This document shows positions 8,291-17,900 of a DNA stretch of 64,000 bases, piece after piece. Numbering within the stretch: the first letter of the stretch is position 1; every line of letters starts with the position of its first letter. The position numbers and the translations under genes were made by a program. Below the pieces are notes generated by a model. That model saw nothing but the letters and a program-made list of their open reading frames with translations, did not search any database and was not told where the DNA came from. The stretch covers positions 36,683-100,682 of the forward strand of contig JBHPJE010000003.1 in the NCBI GenBank assembly GCA_042568205.1, read 5' to 3'. Source of the stretch: JAUVDZ01 sp042568205 (GTDB taxonomy: Bacteria > Patescibacteriota > Gracilibacteria > UBA1369 > PNNO01).

Positions 8291-9382
8291 ATGGGCAAAA
8301 TCCAGGTTTCCTTAAAAAAAAGAATTGATCAGTCTTACGAAATCAGTTTAAACACTGCTTATCTTAAGAGATTGATTGTGGATTTAAAAAAAAATAAATG
8401 GGGAAACAAGTATGCCCTTATTTGTGATGCAAAAGTACGAAAGCTTTACGGAAATGATCTAGCAGAAAAACTAAACAAGGCAGGAATAAAAGTAGAGGTT
8501 TTTTCTTTTCAAAACGGAGAAAAATTTAAAAATTTAAAAACTGTTGAAAGATTACTTGGGGCAATGTCAAAAAGTGAATTCTTTAGAGACGATGCAGTTA
8601 TTGCATTAGGTGGAGGTGTAACCGGAGACATTGCTGGATTCGTAGCATCAATTTACATGCGCGGAATACCATACATCCAAATTCCTACTACACTTTTAGC
8701 TATGGTTGACTCTTCAGTAGGCGGAAAAACAGGAGTTGATACTAGTTACGGAAAAAATCTTATTGGAACCTTCACTCAACCGGAAAAAGTGTACATAAAC
8801 GTCAACTTTTTAAAGACGCTTCCAAAAAAACAAATGTTAAATGGAGTTGGAGAAGCAATTAAATATGGTGTTATAGCCGACAAAAAGGTTCTTGGTCTTT
8901 TACGACGGAATAAAGAGAAAATCATGAATTTAAATGTACGAACTTTAGAGCGATTAATTTCAATGTGTATTAAAATTAAAGCCCGAATAGTTGAGATCGA
9001 TGAAAAAGAATCAGAAGTGCGAAAAATCCTTAACTACGGCCATACTTTCGGACATGCCATTGAAAAAATTTCACGTTATAAAATCGAACATGGTGAAGCT
9101 ATTACAATCGGGATGTGCCTTATAAACACAATTGCAGTAAATAAAAAATGGCTCAAACCAAAAAAGGCTGAAAAAATCAAAGCTACTATAAAAATGTACG
9201 GACTTCCAACAAAATACGAAAAACTTAAACCTGCAAACAAGTTAATAGCTGCAACAAAACTCGATAAAAAAGTAAAAGACGGAAAAATTCTATATATTGT
9301 GCCATATAAAATCGGACGAGTACTTCTAACTGATAAAATTACAAACCGCGACATCATAAAAGCATGCAAAAAGCACTCATAA
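8291..9382 (+). CDS. aroB: 3-dehydroquinate synthase
   Basis: At 363 residues the protein has normal AroB length. The NAD-binding motif GGGVTGDIAGFVASIYMRG, IPTTLLAMVDSSVGGKTGVD and the zinc ligand region NYGHTFGHAIE are intact. It converts DAHP to 3-dehydroquinate in an NAD- and metal-dependent reaction, the second step of the shikimate pathway. It starts three bases after aroF and overlaps aroA-aroK by 19 bases, so the three genes are surely cotranscribed. The gene for 3-dehydroquinate dehydratase, the next step, is not in the window. Confidence 0.95.
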   Translation: MGKIQVSLKKRIDQSYEISLNTAYLKRLIVDLKKNKWGNKYALICDAKVRKLYGNDLAEKLNKAGIKVEVFSFQNGEKFKNLKTVERLLGAMSKSEFFRDDAVIALGGGVTGDIAGFVASIYMRGIPYIQIPTTLLAMVDSSVGGKTGVDTSYGKNLIGTFTQPEKVYINVNFLKTLPKKQMLNGVGEAIKYGVIADKKVLGLLRRNKEKIMNLNVRTLERLISMCIKIKARIVEIDEKESEVRKILNYGHTFGHAIEKISRYKIEHGEAITIGMCLINTIAVNKKWLKPKKAEKIKATIKMYGLPTKYEKLKPANKLIAATKLDKKVKDGKILYIVPYKIGRVLLTDKITNRDIIKACKKHS

Positions 9383-11100
9383 CTCCTTCAAAACCCAAAG
9401 CCGGCGCAACAATTGCGATTCCGGGATCAAAAAGCTACACAAATAGAGCTCTGATTCTTGCAGCACTTGCAACAGGCAAAACAACACTTCGCAATCCCCT
9501 TTTTAGCGACGACACAAAGTACACTTTGGAAGCATTGCGCGACTTAGGAGTTGAAGTTGAACGTAAAGGCGATGATTTACATATAGTTGGTGTTGGAGGC
9601 AAGTTCAAAGAACCTGGAAAAAGTTTAAATCTAGGTAATGCAGGTACAGGAATGCGATTTTTAACAGCAGCAATGTCAATAACTGGATTTAAAACAAAAC
9701 TTTATGGAAATTCACGAATGAGCCAGCGTCCAATCAAGGATTTATTGAAAGGTTTACGAGACCTTGGTGTAAAAGTTGAAAGTACAAACAAAACCGGGTG
9801 TCCTCCTATAAAAAATCAGGGTAATGGTGTTAAAGGCGGCAGAGTTGAAATAAGCGGCAAAATTTCAAGCCAGTTTATTTCAGCGATTATGATGATTGCG
9901 CCTTTTGCGGAGCAAGATGTTGAAATTGTGATTGTTGATGAGCTTGTGAGCAAGCCATATATTGATATGACGATTCAGGTGATTAAGGATTTTGGAGTTT
10001 CAGTGTCAAATCATGAATACGAACGGTTTGTGATTAAGGCCGGACAAAAATATAAAGGCTGCGACTATTTAGTTGAAGGCGATACTTCATCAGCTTCTTA
10101 CTTTTTTGCTTTAGAAAAATTACATGACGTTAAACTCGATATCAAAAATATTAAAAAGGATTCGCTTCAGGCTGATATAGGATTTTTAGATGTTGAAGTC
10201 GGAGGCGAAATTGATTTAAATCACATGCCGGATGCAGCAATGACTGTTGCGATCTTAGCCGCCTTTCACAAGGGCAAAACTCGCCTTACTAATATTGCAA
10301 ATCTTAGAGTTAAGGAGACTGATCGTATCAAAGCTTTGGTTACTGAGCTTAATAAAGTTGGTTGCGATGCCCATGAATTAGAAGATGGGATCGAGATTAA
10401 TGGAGATCCTTCAAAACTGCACGGTAATGTTGTGATTGAAACTTATGATGATCATCGGATGGCAATGTGTTTTGCGGTTTTGGCTTCAAAGATCGAAAAT
10501 GTTCAAATTCTTGATCCTGATTGTACTTCAAAAACTTATCCTACATTTTTTGAGGATCTTGAACGTGCAGGATTTAAAGTTGAAAAAAGAAAAATTCCCA
10601 ATATTATACTAACTGGTATGCGAGGAAGCGGAAAATCTACAATAGGCAAACTGATTGCTAAAAAATTACGATATAGATTCGTTGATACTGATGATAAAAT
10701 TGAAAAACAGGAGAAAATGTCCATATCTGATATGGTTAAAAAGAAATCTTGGTTCTATTTTAGAAAAAAAGAGAAATATGTAGTGCGAAGCATTTCAAAT
10801 AAGAAAGATGTTGTAATTGCAACTGGAGGCGGAGTAATCCTGGATAAAGAAAATGTAAAATCTTTGAAAAAATTAGGAAAGATTGTATTCTTAAAATATG
10901 ATTTAGATGTTTTGGAAGAAAGATTAAAGAAAAGCCATGAACGACCTGCGCTTACTAAACACAAATCATTAAAAGATGAGCTTAAAGAGGTTTGGAGCAA
11001 AAGAAAAGACAAATATTTAGACACTGCTGACATGGTCTACGAAGACGACAAAGACCTTAACAAAGCCGAAAGAGCTGAACAAATAATTTATTCAATTTAA
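9364..11100 (+). CDS. aroA: EPSP synthase - shikimate kinase fusion
   Basis: One 578-residue chain carries two shikimate enzymes. Residues 1-410 are EPSP synthase: GSKSYTNRALILAALATG, LGNAGTGMRFLTAAMS, SQRPIKDLL, GKISSQFISA, KETDRIKAL and ETYDDHRMAMCFAVLA. Residues 411-578 are shikimate kinase: Walker A TGMRGSGKSTIGK, the FVDTDDKIEKQ shikimate site, ATGGGVI and a lid around RPAL. In the EPSP synthase phosphoenolpyruvate loop the usual A-M-R-P is G-M-R-F, a natural variant at a position known to affect glyphosate binding. The kinase acts before EPSP synthase in the pathway, so the fusion joins two consecutive steps. The start overlaps aroB by 19 bases. Confidence 0.95.
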   Translation: MQKALITPSKPKAGATIAIPGSKSYTNRALILAALATGKTTLRNPLFSDDTKYTLEALRDLGVEVERKGDDLHIVGVGGKFKEPGKSLNLGNAGTGMRFLTAAMSITGFKTKLYGNSRMSQRPIKDLLKGLRDLGVKVESTNKTGCPPIKNQGNGVKGGRVEISGKISSQFISAIMMIAPFAEQDVEIVIVDELVSKPYIDMTIQVIKDFGVSVSNHEYERFVIKAGQKYKGCDYLVEGDTSSASYFFALEKLHDVKLDIKNIKKDSLQADIGFLDVEVGGEIDLNHMPDAAMTVAILAAFHKGKTRLTNIANLRVKETDRIKALVTELNKVGCDAHELEDGIEINGDPSKLHGNVVIETYDDHRMAMCFAVLASKIENVQILDPDCTSKTYPTFFEDLERAGFKVEKRKIPNIILTGMRGSGKSTIGKLIAKKLRYRFVDTDDKIEKQEKMSISDMVKKKSWFYFRKKEKYVVRSISNKKDVVIATGGGVILDKENVKSLKKLGKIVFLKYDLDVLEERLKKSHERPALTKHKSLKDELKEVWSKRKDKYLDTADMVYEDDKDLNKAERAEQIIYSI

Positions 11101-11110
11101 TCTTATAAAT

Positions 11111-11377
11111 ATGGATGATCAAATTATAGAATTACTCGAAAAAAACAATGAACTTCTATCTAAACTAGTAAAATTTCAACAAAAAGAACAACGCGCACAA
11201 ACACGACGTTGGATTTTCCAAATCTCACTTCAACTCTTACCTTTTATTCTGCTTTTCATACTTGGTTGGTGGGTATTTGCTGTTGTAAATGAAAACATCG
11301 CCTTAGTTCAGGCAAATGTTGACGCAATTAAAGAGAGTATGTCAGGTATTTGGGATAATGTAACTTTTTGGGACTGA
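11111..11377 (+). CDS. Small single-pass membrane protein, unknown
   Basis: An 88-residue protein ten bases after aroA-aroK. A charged N-terminal helix (MDDQIIELLEKNNELLSKLVKFQQKEQRAQTRR) precedes one membrane helix (WIFQISLQLLPFILLFILGWWVFAVV, about residues 34-59) and a short C-terminal tail. The Arg pair before the helix suggests the N-terminus stays in the cytoplasm. No family is recognised; its shape (helix, then membrane anchor) recalls the two tiny proteins at 18241 and 18521. Probably the last gene of the aro operon by position. Confidence 0.6.
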   Translation: MDDQIIELLEKNNELLSKLVKFQQKEQRAQTRRWIFQISLQLLPFILLFILGWWVFAVVNENIALVQANVDAIKESMSGIWDNVTFWD

Positions 11378-11384
11378 GGACGCG

Positions 11385-11649
11385 CAGGTCTATAACATGC
11401 ACGCCCCCAGGATCCCTCGTCGCTAGCCAAAGCAATACTCCAAGAAAGGAATGCTGAAGGGTGAGAGGGCGATGAGGCAGAGCATCAGGTACTGCCGACG
11501 GTCGTGCTTGTCGTGCCAATTGACTTCCAACATGGTATCACCTCCTAGGGTGCTGGTTGCGGGGTAAGTTGACGAGGAACGAAGGTCTGTCAGTCGACTC
11601 GTACTTAAAGTAGAATCGAAGTACAGACACTCGTGTTCATCAGCTTTGA
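11385..11649 (-). ncRNA. Second GC-rich structured transcript with SD-led small ORF
   Basis: This 55% GC segment lies on the minus strand downstream of TTGACA-N17-TATAAA (11656-11684). The predicted RNA begins near 11649. Its 5' part folds well: GTCTGT/ACAGAC enclosing GTACTT/AAGTAC. Next comes CACC-CTAGGA-GGTG, a small hairpin containing the SD AGGAGGTGAT (11546-11537), which matches ten bases of the usual 16S 3' end. An ATG follows after seven bases. The 3' end is not clear: a 10 bp stem with wobble pairs (GGGGCGTGCA with TGCGCGTCCT) lies at about 11383-11410 but has no T-run after it. It converges on the 88-residue gene ending at 11377. No known RNA family is recognised. Confidence 0.5.
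11423..11533 (-). CDS. Possible 36-residue SD-led membrane peptide
   Basis: ATG at 11533 follows AGGAGGTGAT by an ideal distance. The frame runs 36 codons to TAG at 11425-11423. The product has a charged start (MLEVNWHDKHDRRQY) and a hydrophobic second half (LMLCLIALSPFSIPFLEYCFG) that could span the membrane. Third codon positions are mostly G or C, quite unlike the AT-rich genes around it, which suggests foreign origin or RNA-structure constraint. Only this ORF, the 11-codon ORF at 4699 and rpsU have strong SD sites in the window. It could be a leader peptide rather than a functional protein. Confidence 0.4.
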   Translation of the reverse strand: MLEVNWHDKHDRRQYLMLCLIALSPFSIPFLEYCFG

Positions 11650-11655
11650 ACTATA

Positions 11656-11684
11656 TTTATACCACTTTTAGAATTATTTGTCAA
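11656..11684 (-). promoter_or_regulatory. Strong sigma70-type promoter for the 11385-11649 RNA
   Basis: Minus strand: TTGACA (11684-11679), exactly 17 bases, then TATAAA (11661-11656). The -35 box lies in the last codons of the upstream gene (11674-12180). Confidence 0.7.
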
Positions 11685-12180
11685 GAGGCGTATTTTTGGG
11701 CATTCCATCCCAACCTCTATTTGCAAGGTCTCTTACACCTTGAACTTCTCCTGGCAAACCTCTAATAAAACTTAGAAGACCTTCTTCTTTTATGCAATCT
11801 CTAGAATATCCAATTATTGCTGCAGTCAAACCCTTTGTAACGGAAATTATATGAATTAAATCCACTCCATCCTCTTTTAATTCTGTTAGATCATTAAAAG
11901 CTTCTGCTCCTTTTTTTCTTATCATATCACCGAGCGTGCTTACTAATGCTTCACCTATACCTGCTGCAGCATGAGCAATTTCACTTCCTTTTACACTAGG
12001 TTTAGCTTGCATCATTCTGCCAATACTTAAATCAGCATCTTCTAGAGTTTCTAAAGTTCTATGTTTAACATTTTTTCCAATAATAGCCGCGAGTAACTGG
12101 ACTATAGATGCAGTTGGTTTTACACTTTCAGGTGCGTTATCTCTGATTGTTTTATCAATAAATTCAATAGGGCCATTCAT
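11674..12180 (-). CDS. Hypothetical protein, helical
   Basis: A 168-residue soluble protein of unknown family. The sequence alternates amphipathic helices with small residues (IVQLLAAIIGKNV, IAHAAAGIGEALVSTLGDMI, VTKGLTAAIIGYSRDC) and lacks a signal or a clear membrane helix, although the Ala/Gly-rich segments could associate with membranes. The last codons contain the -35 box for the downstream RNA. It lies 39 bases downstream of the U32 peptidase-family gene on the same strand and may share its transcript. No function is proposed. Confidence 0.6.
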   Translation of the reverse strand: MNGPIEFIDKTIRDNAPESVKPTASIVQLLAAIIGKNVKHRTLETLEDADLSIGRMMQAKPSVKGSEIAHAAAGIGEALVSTLGDMIRKKGAEAFNDLTELKEDGVDLIHIISVTKGLTAAIIGYSRDCIKEEGLLSFIRGLPGEVQGVRDLANRGWDGMPKNTPLDK

Positions 12181-12219
12181 AGTGTGTTTGTTAAAAATAA
12201 GATCAAAATATACACATTT

Positions 12220-13404
12220 CTAACATCTTTGTCTAATAAATGCTCCTTCAGAAACCTCTTTATCAAATTTAAAGATCCTCTCCCCTGCTCCGCCATGTGC
12301 TGCATCGATTTCTTCATCTTTATCAAACATTGATTCGATCTTTGCATCAAAAACTCCCGAAGGTGAAAAAACTTCAACTTCTGCACCTTTTTCAATTTTA
12401 TTTCGAACCTCTACTGAACCATGCTCTCTAACTACCCCAATAAATTTGTGAGTTTGTTTAGGTTCATTTTTTTCAAAATGGATATCGTTTTCTGTAAATG
12501 TTCCAACTAAGAATCCTGGAGAATAACCACGATTAGCTGTTTTTAACAACTCAGTTAATAAATCAGGATCATACTCACATCCATTATCAATTGCACGTCT
12601 ATAAACATTAGTCACAGTTGATAAATAATAAATTGATTTAGATCGCCCTTCAACTTTAAATCCAACAACACCAGCGTCCTTTAGTTCTTTTAGATAAGGA
12701 AGCGCGCAAATATCACGAGAATTCATTATATAGCTTCCATGTTCATCTTCTTCGATCGGCATATATTCGCCTGGACGCATTTCTTCTTCAAGATATGCTT
12801 TGTATTTCCAACGACAACTTTGAGCACAGATTCCTTGGTTTGCATCACGATGAGTCATATATTGAGACATCAAACATCGGCCAGAATAAGCCACGCAAAT
12901 CGCACCATGAACAAAAGCTTCAAGTTCAATCTCAGGAACCTTCTCATGAATCTCTTTAATCTCATTTAAGTTAAGTTCTCTTGGCAAAACAACTCGCTTT
13001 GCACCTTGCTCATACCAAAATTTAACATCTCCGTAATTTATTGCGTTTGCCTGAACAGATATATGAATTCGGGCATCAGGCCACTCCTCTTTAATAATCG
13101 AAAACACACCAGGATTCGCAACAATCAAAGCATCAGGTTTAATTTCTTTTAAATATTTAATATGCTCACGAAAAGCCTCAAGTTTTGAATTATGAGGATA
13201 AATATTGCAAGTTATATATATTTTTTTACCTAAGGCATGCGCTTTATCAATCGAATCCTTAAGTTTCTCTTTATCGAAATCATTTGATCGACTTCGCATG
13301 CTAAATCCGGTTAAGCCCATATAGACTGTGTCTGCACCATATTTGAAAGCAAAATCCATTTTTTCCGGAGATCCTCCGGGTACGATTAATTCAGGTTGTA
13401 ACAT
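12220..13404 (-). CDS. Peptidase U32 family protein (TrhP/YegQ-like)
   Basis: The 394-residue protein starts LQPELIVPGGSPEKMDFAFKYGADTVYMG, the U32 barrel N-terminus, and contains the family signature EAFVHGAICVAYSGRCLMSQYM with Cys-rich AQSCRWKYK, then FKVEGRSKSIYYLSTVTNVYR. Members of this group (TrhP/YegQ) hydroxylate U34 of certain tRNAs to form ho5U with prephenate-derived cofactors, although older annotations call them collagenase-like proteases. The C-terminal 80 residues form the small beta-barrel domain found in this group. It is divergent from nadB, with a 57-base gap. Which U32 subfamily applies is not certain. Confidence 0.85.
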   Translation of the reverse strand: MLQPELIVPGGSPEKMDFAFKYGADTVYMGLTGFSMRSRSNDFDKEKLKDSIDKAHALGKKIYITCNIYPHNSKLEAFREHIKYLKEIKPDALIVANPGVFSIIKEEWPDARIHISVQANAINYGDVKFWYEQGAKRVVLPRELNLNEIKEIHEKVPEIELEAFVHGAICVAYSGRCLMSQYMTHRDANQGICAQSCRWKYKAYLEEEMRPGEYMPIEEDEHGSYIMNSRDICALPYLKELKDAGVVGFKVEGRSKSIYYLSTVTNVYRRAIDNGCEYDPDLLTELLKTANRGYSPGFLVGTFTENDIHFEKNEPKQTHKFIGVVREHGSVEVRNKIEKGAEVEVFSPSGVFDAKIESMFDKDEEIDAAHGGAGERIFKFDKEVSEGAFIRQRC

Positions 13405-13461
13405 CTAAGTGTAGGTTAAATGTGGACTCCAAACTTAACAAAAATGTGCTATGATTGCAAC

Positions 13462-14910
13462 ATGAAACAGTTCGACTTTATTGTTATTGGATCCGGAATC
13501 TCAGGACTTAACTTTGCGCTCAATGCTTCCAAAAAAGGCAAAGTTTTGATTGTTACAAAAAAGAAGATTATTGAAGCTGCAACAAACTACGCTCAAGGAG
13601 GAATTGCTGCAGTTTTAGGCAAACTCGACAATTATGAAAAGCATATAAATGACACAATGAAGGCCGGAGCATTTCATAATAATAAACGAGCTGTTGAATA
13701 TATGGTAAAAAACGGCCCAAAAGAAATCCAAAAGCTTTTAGATCTAGGTGTCCCATTTGAAAAAAATAAATCAGAACTCGAATTAACAAAAGAAGGAGGA
13801 CATTCAACTCGTCGCGTTGCTTTTGTTGGAGACCGCACTGGCCATTCAATTGAAAAAGCGCTTATTAATGCGGTTAAAAAAGATCCACAGATTGAAGTCT
13901 GGGAAAATACTTTTGCGATCGACCTTCTAGTTAAAGCTGGACGATGTTATGGAATCGAAGTCCTACAAAACAATCGCACCCTTCAATTATTTGCTTCTGC
14001 AGTTATTCTCGCAACAGGTGGACTCGGACAAGTATACAAACACACAACAAATCCTCGCATCTCAACTGGAGACGGATTGGCAATGGCAATCAGAGCTGGA
14101 GCTAAAATCCAAGATTTAGAATTCATTCAATTTCATCCAACTGCTTTGGATATGCCTCGAAAAAAACGCTTTCTATTAACTGAAGCTTTACGTGGAGAAG
14201 GCGCAATACTCATTAATAACAAAGGTGAGCGCTTTATTGATGAATTAAAACCAAGAGACGTTGTTGCTCGAGCAATTTACGAACAAAAAGGACAAACTTA
14301 TTTAGATATTTCTCATAAAGATCCAAAGTATATAAGAAAAAGATTCAATCATATATACAAAGAACTTAAAAAACGAGGTTTAGATATATCAAAAGAGAAA
14401 ATCCCAGTATCCCCTGCTGCTCATTATGCGTGTGGAGGAGTAAAAGTTAACCTTAAGGGTGAAACTAGCATTAAAAACCTTTATGCGTTTGGTGAAGTAG
14501 CGTGCACAGGTGTTCATGGAGCAAATAGATTAGCAAGTAACTCTCTTTTAGAAGCAATTGTATTCAGTCATCGTATTGCACATGAGATCAAAAAGACAAA
14601 ATATTCCAAATATCCAAAATTCCCATACATAATTTTCAAAAAAACTAATACTAAGCCATACAAATCAAAAATCAAAGAAATCATGTGGAAATTTGCTGGT
14701 ATTTCTCGCACACCCCAAGGTCTCAAAGATGGCTTAAATAAACTACAAAACTTGAACAAAAAATTTATCCATGTTCAAAAAAATATTTCTTCTCTTGAAG
14801 CTCGAAATTTGCTTGATATTTCTAATCAAATAATCAAATCTGCAATAAAAAGAAAAGGATCTTTAGGTTGTCATTATTTAGAACCACCAATGTTTGGAAC
14901 TGATTCGTGA
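13462..14910 (+). CDS. nadB: L-aspartate oxidase
   Basis: The start at 13462 gives MKQFDFIVIGSGISGLNFAL, placing the FAD-binding GxGxxG at residues 9-14; an upstream in-frame start would add 14 unlikely residues. The 482-residue flavoenzyme shows NYAQGGIAAVL, GGHSTRRVAFVGDRTGHSIEKAL, QFHPTAL, ALRGEGAILINNKGERF, RDVVARAI and GVHGANRLASNSLLEA, all NadB hallmarks. It oxidises aspartate to iminoaspartate for NAD synthesis. It is about 55 residues shorter than the Escherichia coli enzyme, the loss being in the C-terminal helical domain. nadA and nadC are not in the window. The last 37 bases overlap the convergent HD-GYP gene. Confidence 0.92.
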   Translation: MKQFDFIVIGSGISGLNFALNASKKGKVLIVTKKKIIEAATNYAQGGIAAVLGKLDNYEKHINDTMKAGAFHNNKRAVEYMVKNGPKEIQKLLDLGVPFEKNKSELELTKEGGHSTRRVAFVGDRTGHSIEKALINAVKKDPQIEVWENTFAIDLLVKAGRCYGIEVLQNNRTLQLFASAVILATGGLGQVYKHTTNPRISTGDGLAMAIRAGAKIQDLEFIQFHPTALDMPRKKRFLLTEALRGEGAILINNKGERFIDELKPRDVVARAIYEQKGQTYLDISHKDPKYIRKRFNHIYKELKKRGLDISKEKIPVSPAAHYACGGVKVNLKGETSIKNLYAFGEVACTGVHGANRLASNSLLEAIVFSHRIAHEIKKTKYSKYPKFPYIIFKKTNTKPYKSKIKEIMWKFAGISRTPQGLKDGLNKLQNLNKKFIHVQKNISSLEARNLLDISNQIIKSAIKRKGSLGCHYLEPPMFGTDS

Positions 14911-17900
14911 TTTCCATTTGAGGCATCTTGAACATCTTTATCAGAATAACCATTTGCACCATAATATTCATCTAGAGAATGTTTGCCTTGTTCAGCAATC
15001 CATCCTTCAAACATACTAACAAACTGATCACATATTTTTCCATATTGTTCTTCAGTTTCTTTTGCATTAATCTTCATAGTTCGCATAAATCCTCCGAACA
15101 TTTCAGCTCTAATGCACTCCTTGCTCATTGCTACACCACATCCTCTTCCACCAGATAATCCCCTCACACTTGCAGATTGATCAAGTCCGCTTTGTTGTAT
15201 AAATTTTCCAACTTCTGGCATTTCAATGTATCTGATTACATCATCTAGTTGATAAGAGACAGGCAATTCAAATTCATTCTTAACTCCATTAGGGATCTTT
15301 CCATGTGAAATTAGTTCATTGAAAACACCTTTATTAACATATCTCACAAAAGCATGAACTAAATAATGAGGGAAGTTGATACCAATATTAGATATTGCAA
15401 ATCCAACTAAATCCTGAAGTGTCAATTCATCTCTATATGCTCTTGTTTTTGCATTCATTGCTTCAAAAATATCAAATGATAAAGCAACATCTTTGTTTCT
15501 TTTACCTTGTAAAGTTTCAGGTCTTTCCCTAAGCTTAGCTTTTTCTTCATCAGTAAGTGCTTCAAAATGATCTGCTAATTTATCATTAATTTGTTCCTGA
15601 TATTTTCTACCTTTTAAATCCCATGGATAACCTTTTCTATTTCCTTCTTGTATATGATGAACCATCTCTAATTTAACAACTTCATCGAAACCTAATAATC
15701 CGCAAAGAATTTCTGCTCCGCTAGGTGGGTGATTTGTTATACTATCAAATTCAGGATCATTTAGGGCTCCTGGTTTAAATAAAACTATCAAAGGAGATTC
15801 TGATTTTCCAGTATCATGATGCCTTGCGTAATTGACAAGCAAAGAAGTATCAAAACTCATATTCAACATGTCTTTGTGCTCACTATTCCACTCATCACAG
15901 AAAATTCGAATGAATTCCTGAATTCTAGCTTTATGTTCAATAGTTGCTTCATCAAGTAAAGTATCAGTTAAAGGTCCACTTAAATCATAAAGTCTTTGTC
16001 GGTCTTTAACTTCTTTCCCTTCTGAATTTTTATATAACGAGTGAATTTTAAGGGCTTTTTCTAATGCTGTAGCAATCATCATTAATGATCCTTTTGTATA
16101 TTTAGTTAATTCATGGGCACTTTCAATTACGATCGTATGATCATCATGATTAAATTCATCATGTGTGTTTAAAGATAATGTCGTAACATAAATCTTTTTT
16201 CCATCCTTTTCAATTGTTCCTTCTCGAATTACAGAAAATTCATCATTTGATCTGAGTTTCCATCTAGGCAATTCATTTCTTTTAATTAACTTGATGTTTG
16301 AAGCAGAAGGCACGAAAGGTGGAATAATCCTCACTAAAGTAGCTGAAAAATCATCCTCACAATCTTCTTTTGATGCAAGTTTCTGCGCTTTTATTATCCT
16401 TAATAAGGCTTTTGTCCACTGTTCAAGCTGATTACGTTTAGCAACTTCTTCAATATTTAAATTATCTAAAATATTTGTTATGCGTTCTTCTGAAAACCTA
16501 CTATTAACATAATTAATTCTTAATATTTCTTTATAAGCAGTTTCTATTTGTGACAATAATAATTTATCCTTGGAATCTAATTCCAAAAGAATTGAATATG
16601 CATTAAGTAAATAGGCTACTCCATTTAAATATTTATCATGATCGTATTCTTCTTTTAATTGTTCGATTTCTAACTTACCTAAAACAAATAGACGTTGTGC
16701 TTCTAATGGTAAGTATTCGGCGCGTGGTCGATTAATAACTGATTCTTCGATTGAATAAGCGCTAAATTTGTCTTTAATTTTATTTAATTCTAATATCTCT
16801 TCTTCATCTTCAAAATTGAATATGTTCCACAATTTACTATTTACTAAAGTTTGTACAAATTCAGGACATAAATCCCCAAGTTTTGAACAAGCTAATAAAA
16901 TTTTACTTTTTTCTGCAGGCTTTTGTCCCTCTTTGTTTCTAAGCAAGGCAATCTCAGCTTCAATTAAATTAAGCCAACCATCAAAAATCCCATTTTGGCT
17001 GGTCTTCACATTACCAATTATTATTTTTGCCACTCTAAAGGCATTTTGCGCATCCTCTAACCTTGAATATCTTAAAGCTGCTCGTGCCTCAAAAATCTTA
17101 ATTTCTTGAGCTACTTTAGGAAATTTAGTGAAATTTGTAATAAAAAGCATTCTTAAACCAATCAAAGCTTGATCATAATGCTCCTCACTAATACATGCCT
17201 GAGCATAATATCTTTTAGCTTTAAGCTGTAATTTATATTCCTCTCCTAGGTTATCAGTATGTTTCATCCTCTCAATTTTTTCTTCTAAAAGCAAAAAATC
17301 CTTGGCTGCAGCGTCATAATCACCTTCTGCCATTCTTTTTAGGGTAGATTGTATTACAGAATGTGAATCAACCCAATCTTGAACTCCGGCAAGTTTTTTA
17401 AGAAAAGGATCTCTTGAATCTTCATTTAAATTCAATAAATCTTCTACAAAATCAACTATATCAAATATTCTATTCCTGATACTTTTTCTTTGGTCCTTTG
17501 GTCCTTCCTTTAAAACAAAAGCTGCACCTTCTACTAATTCTCCTGTTTGATTTCTACATTCTCTGGATTTTTCTGCAGCATATTCTGATAATATTCCACA
17601 TTGATGTGCTAAATCCAATTGTGAAGTACATCTAATAAAATAAATCCTCGCTACAAAAGCCCAACGGGAAATATAGTAGAATAAAAGCCAGTTTGCTTTA
17701 ATTGAATCATCATCAAGATCGTCAGGTGCCTTATCAGGCAATTCTGTAACAAATGAAATAAAATCCTTTATCTCAGCTATTGAACGTGGATTTAAAGGAA
17801 CTTTAAATTTGTTTTGTCCATATACACTACTGTAAATTTTTTCAATTTCAGCTGAATACCTACACATAGTTTCAATAACCTCAGATGCAGGCACTTGTAA

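Noticed and set aside
12177..12395. 72-residue minus-strand frame
   Set aside because: It lies out of frame inside the well-supported U32-family gene end.
13420..13461. Upstream start of nadB
   Set aside because: The 14 extra residues precede the FAD-binding motif unusually and overlap the divergent promoter region; the ATG at 13462 puts GxGxxG at the normal place.
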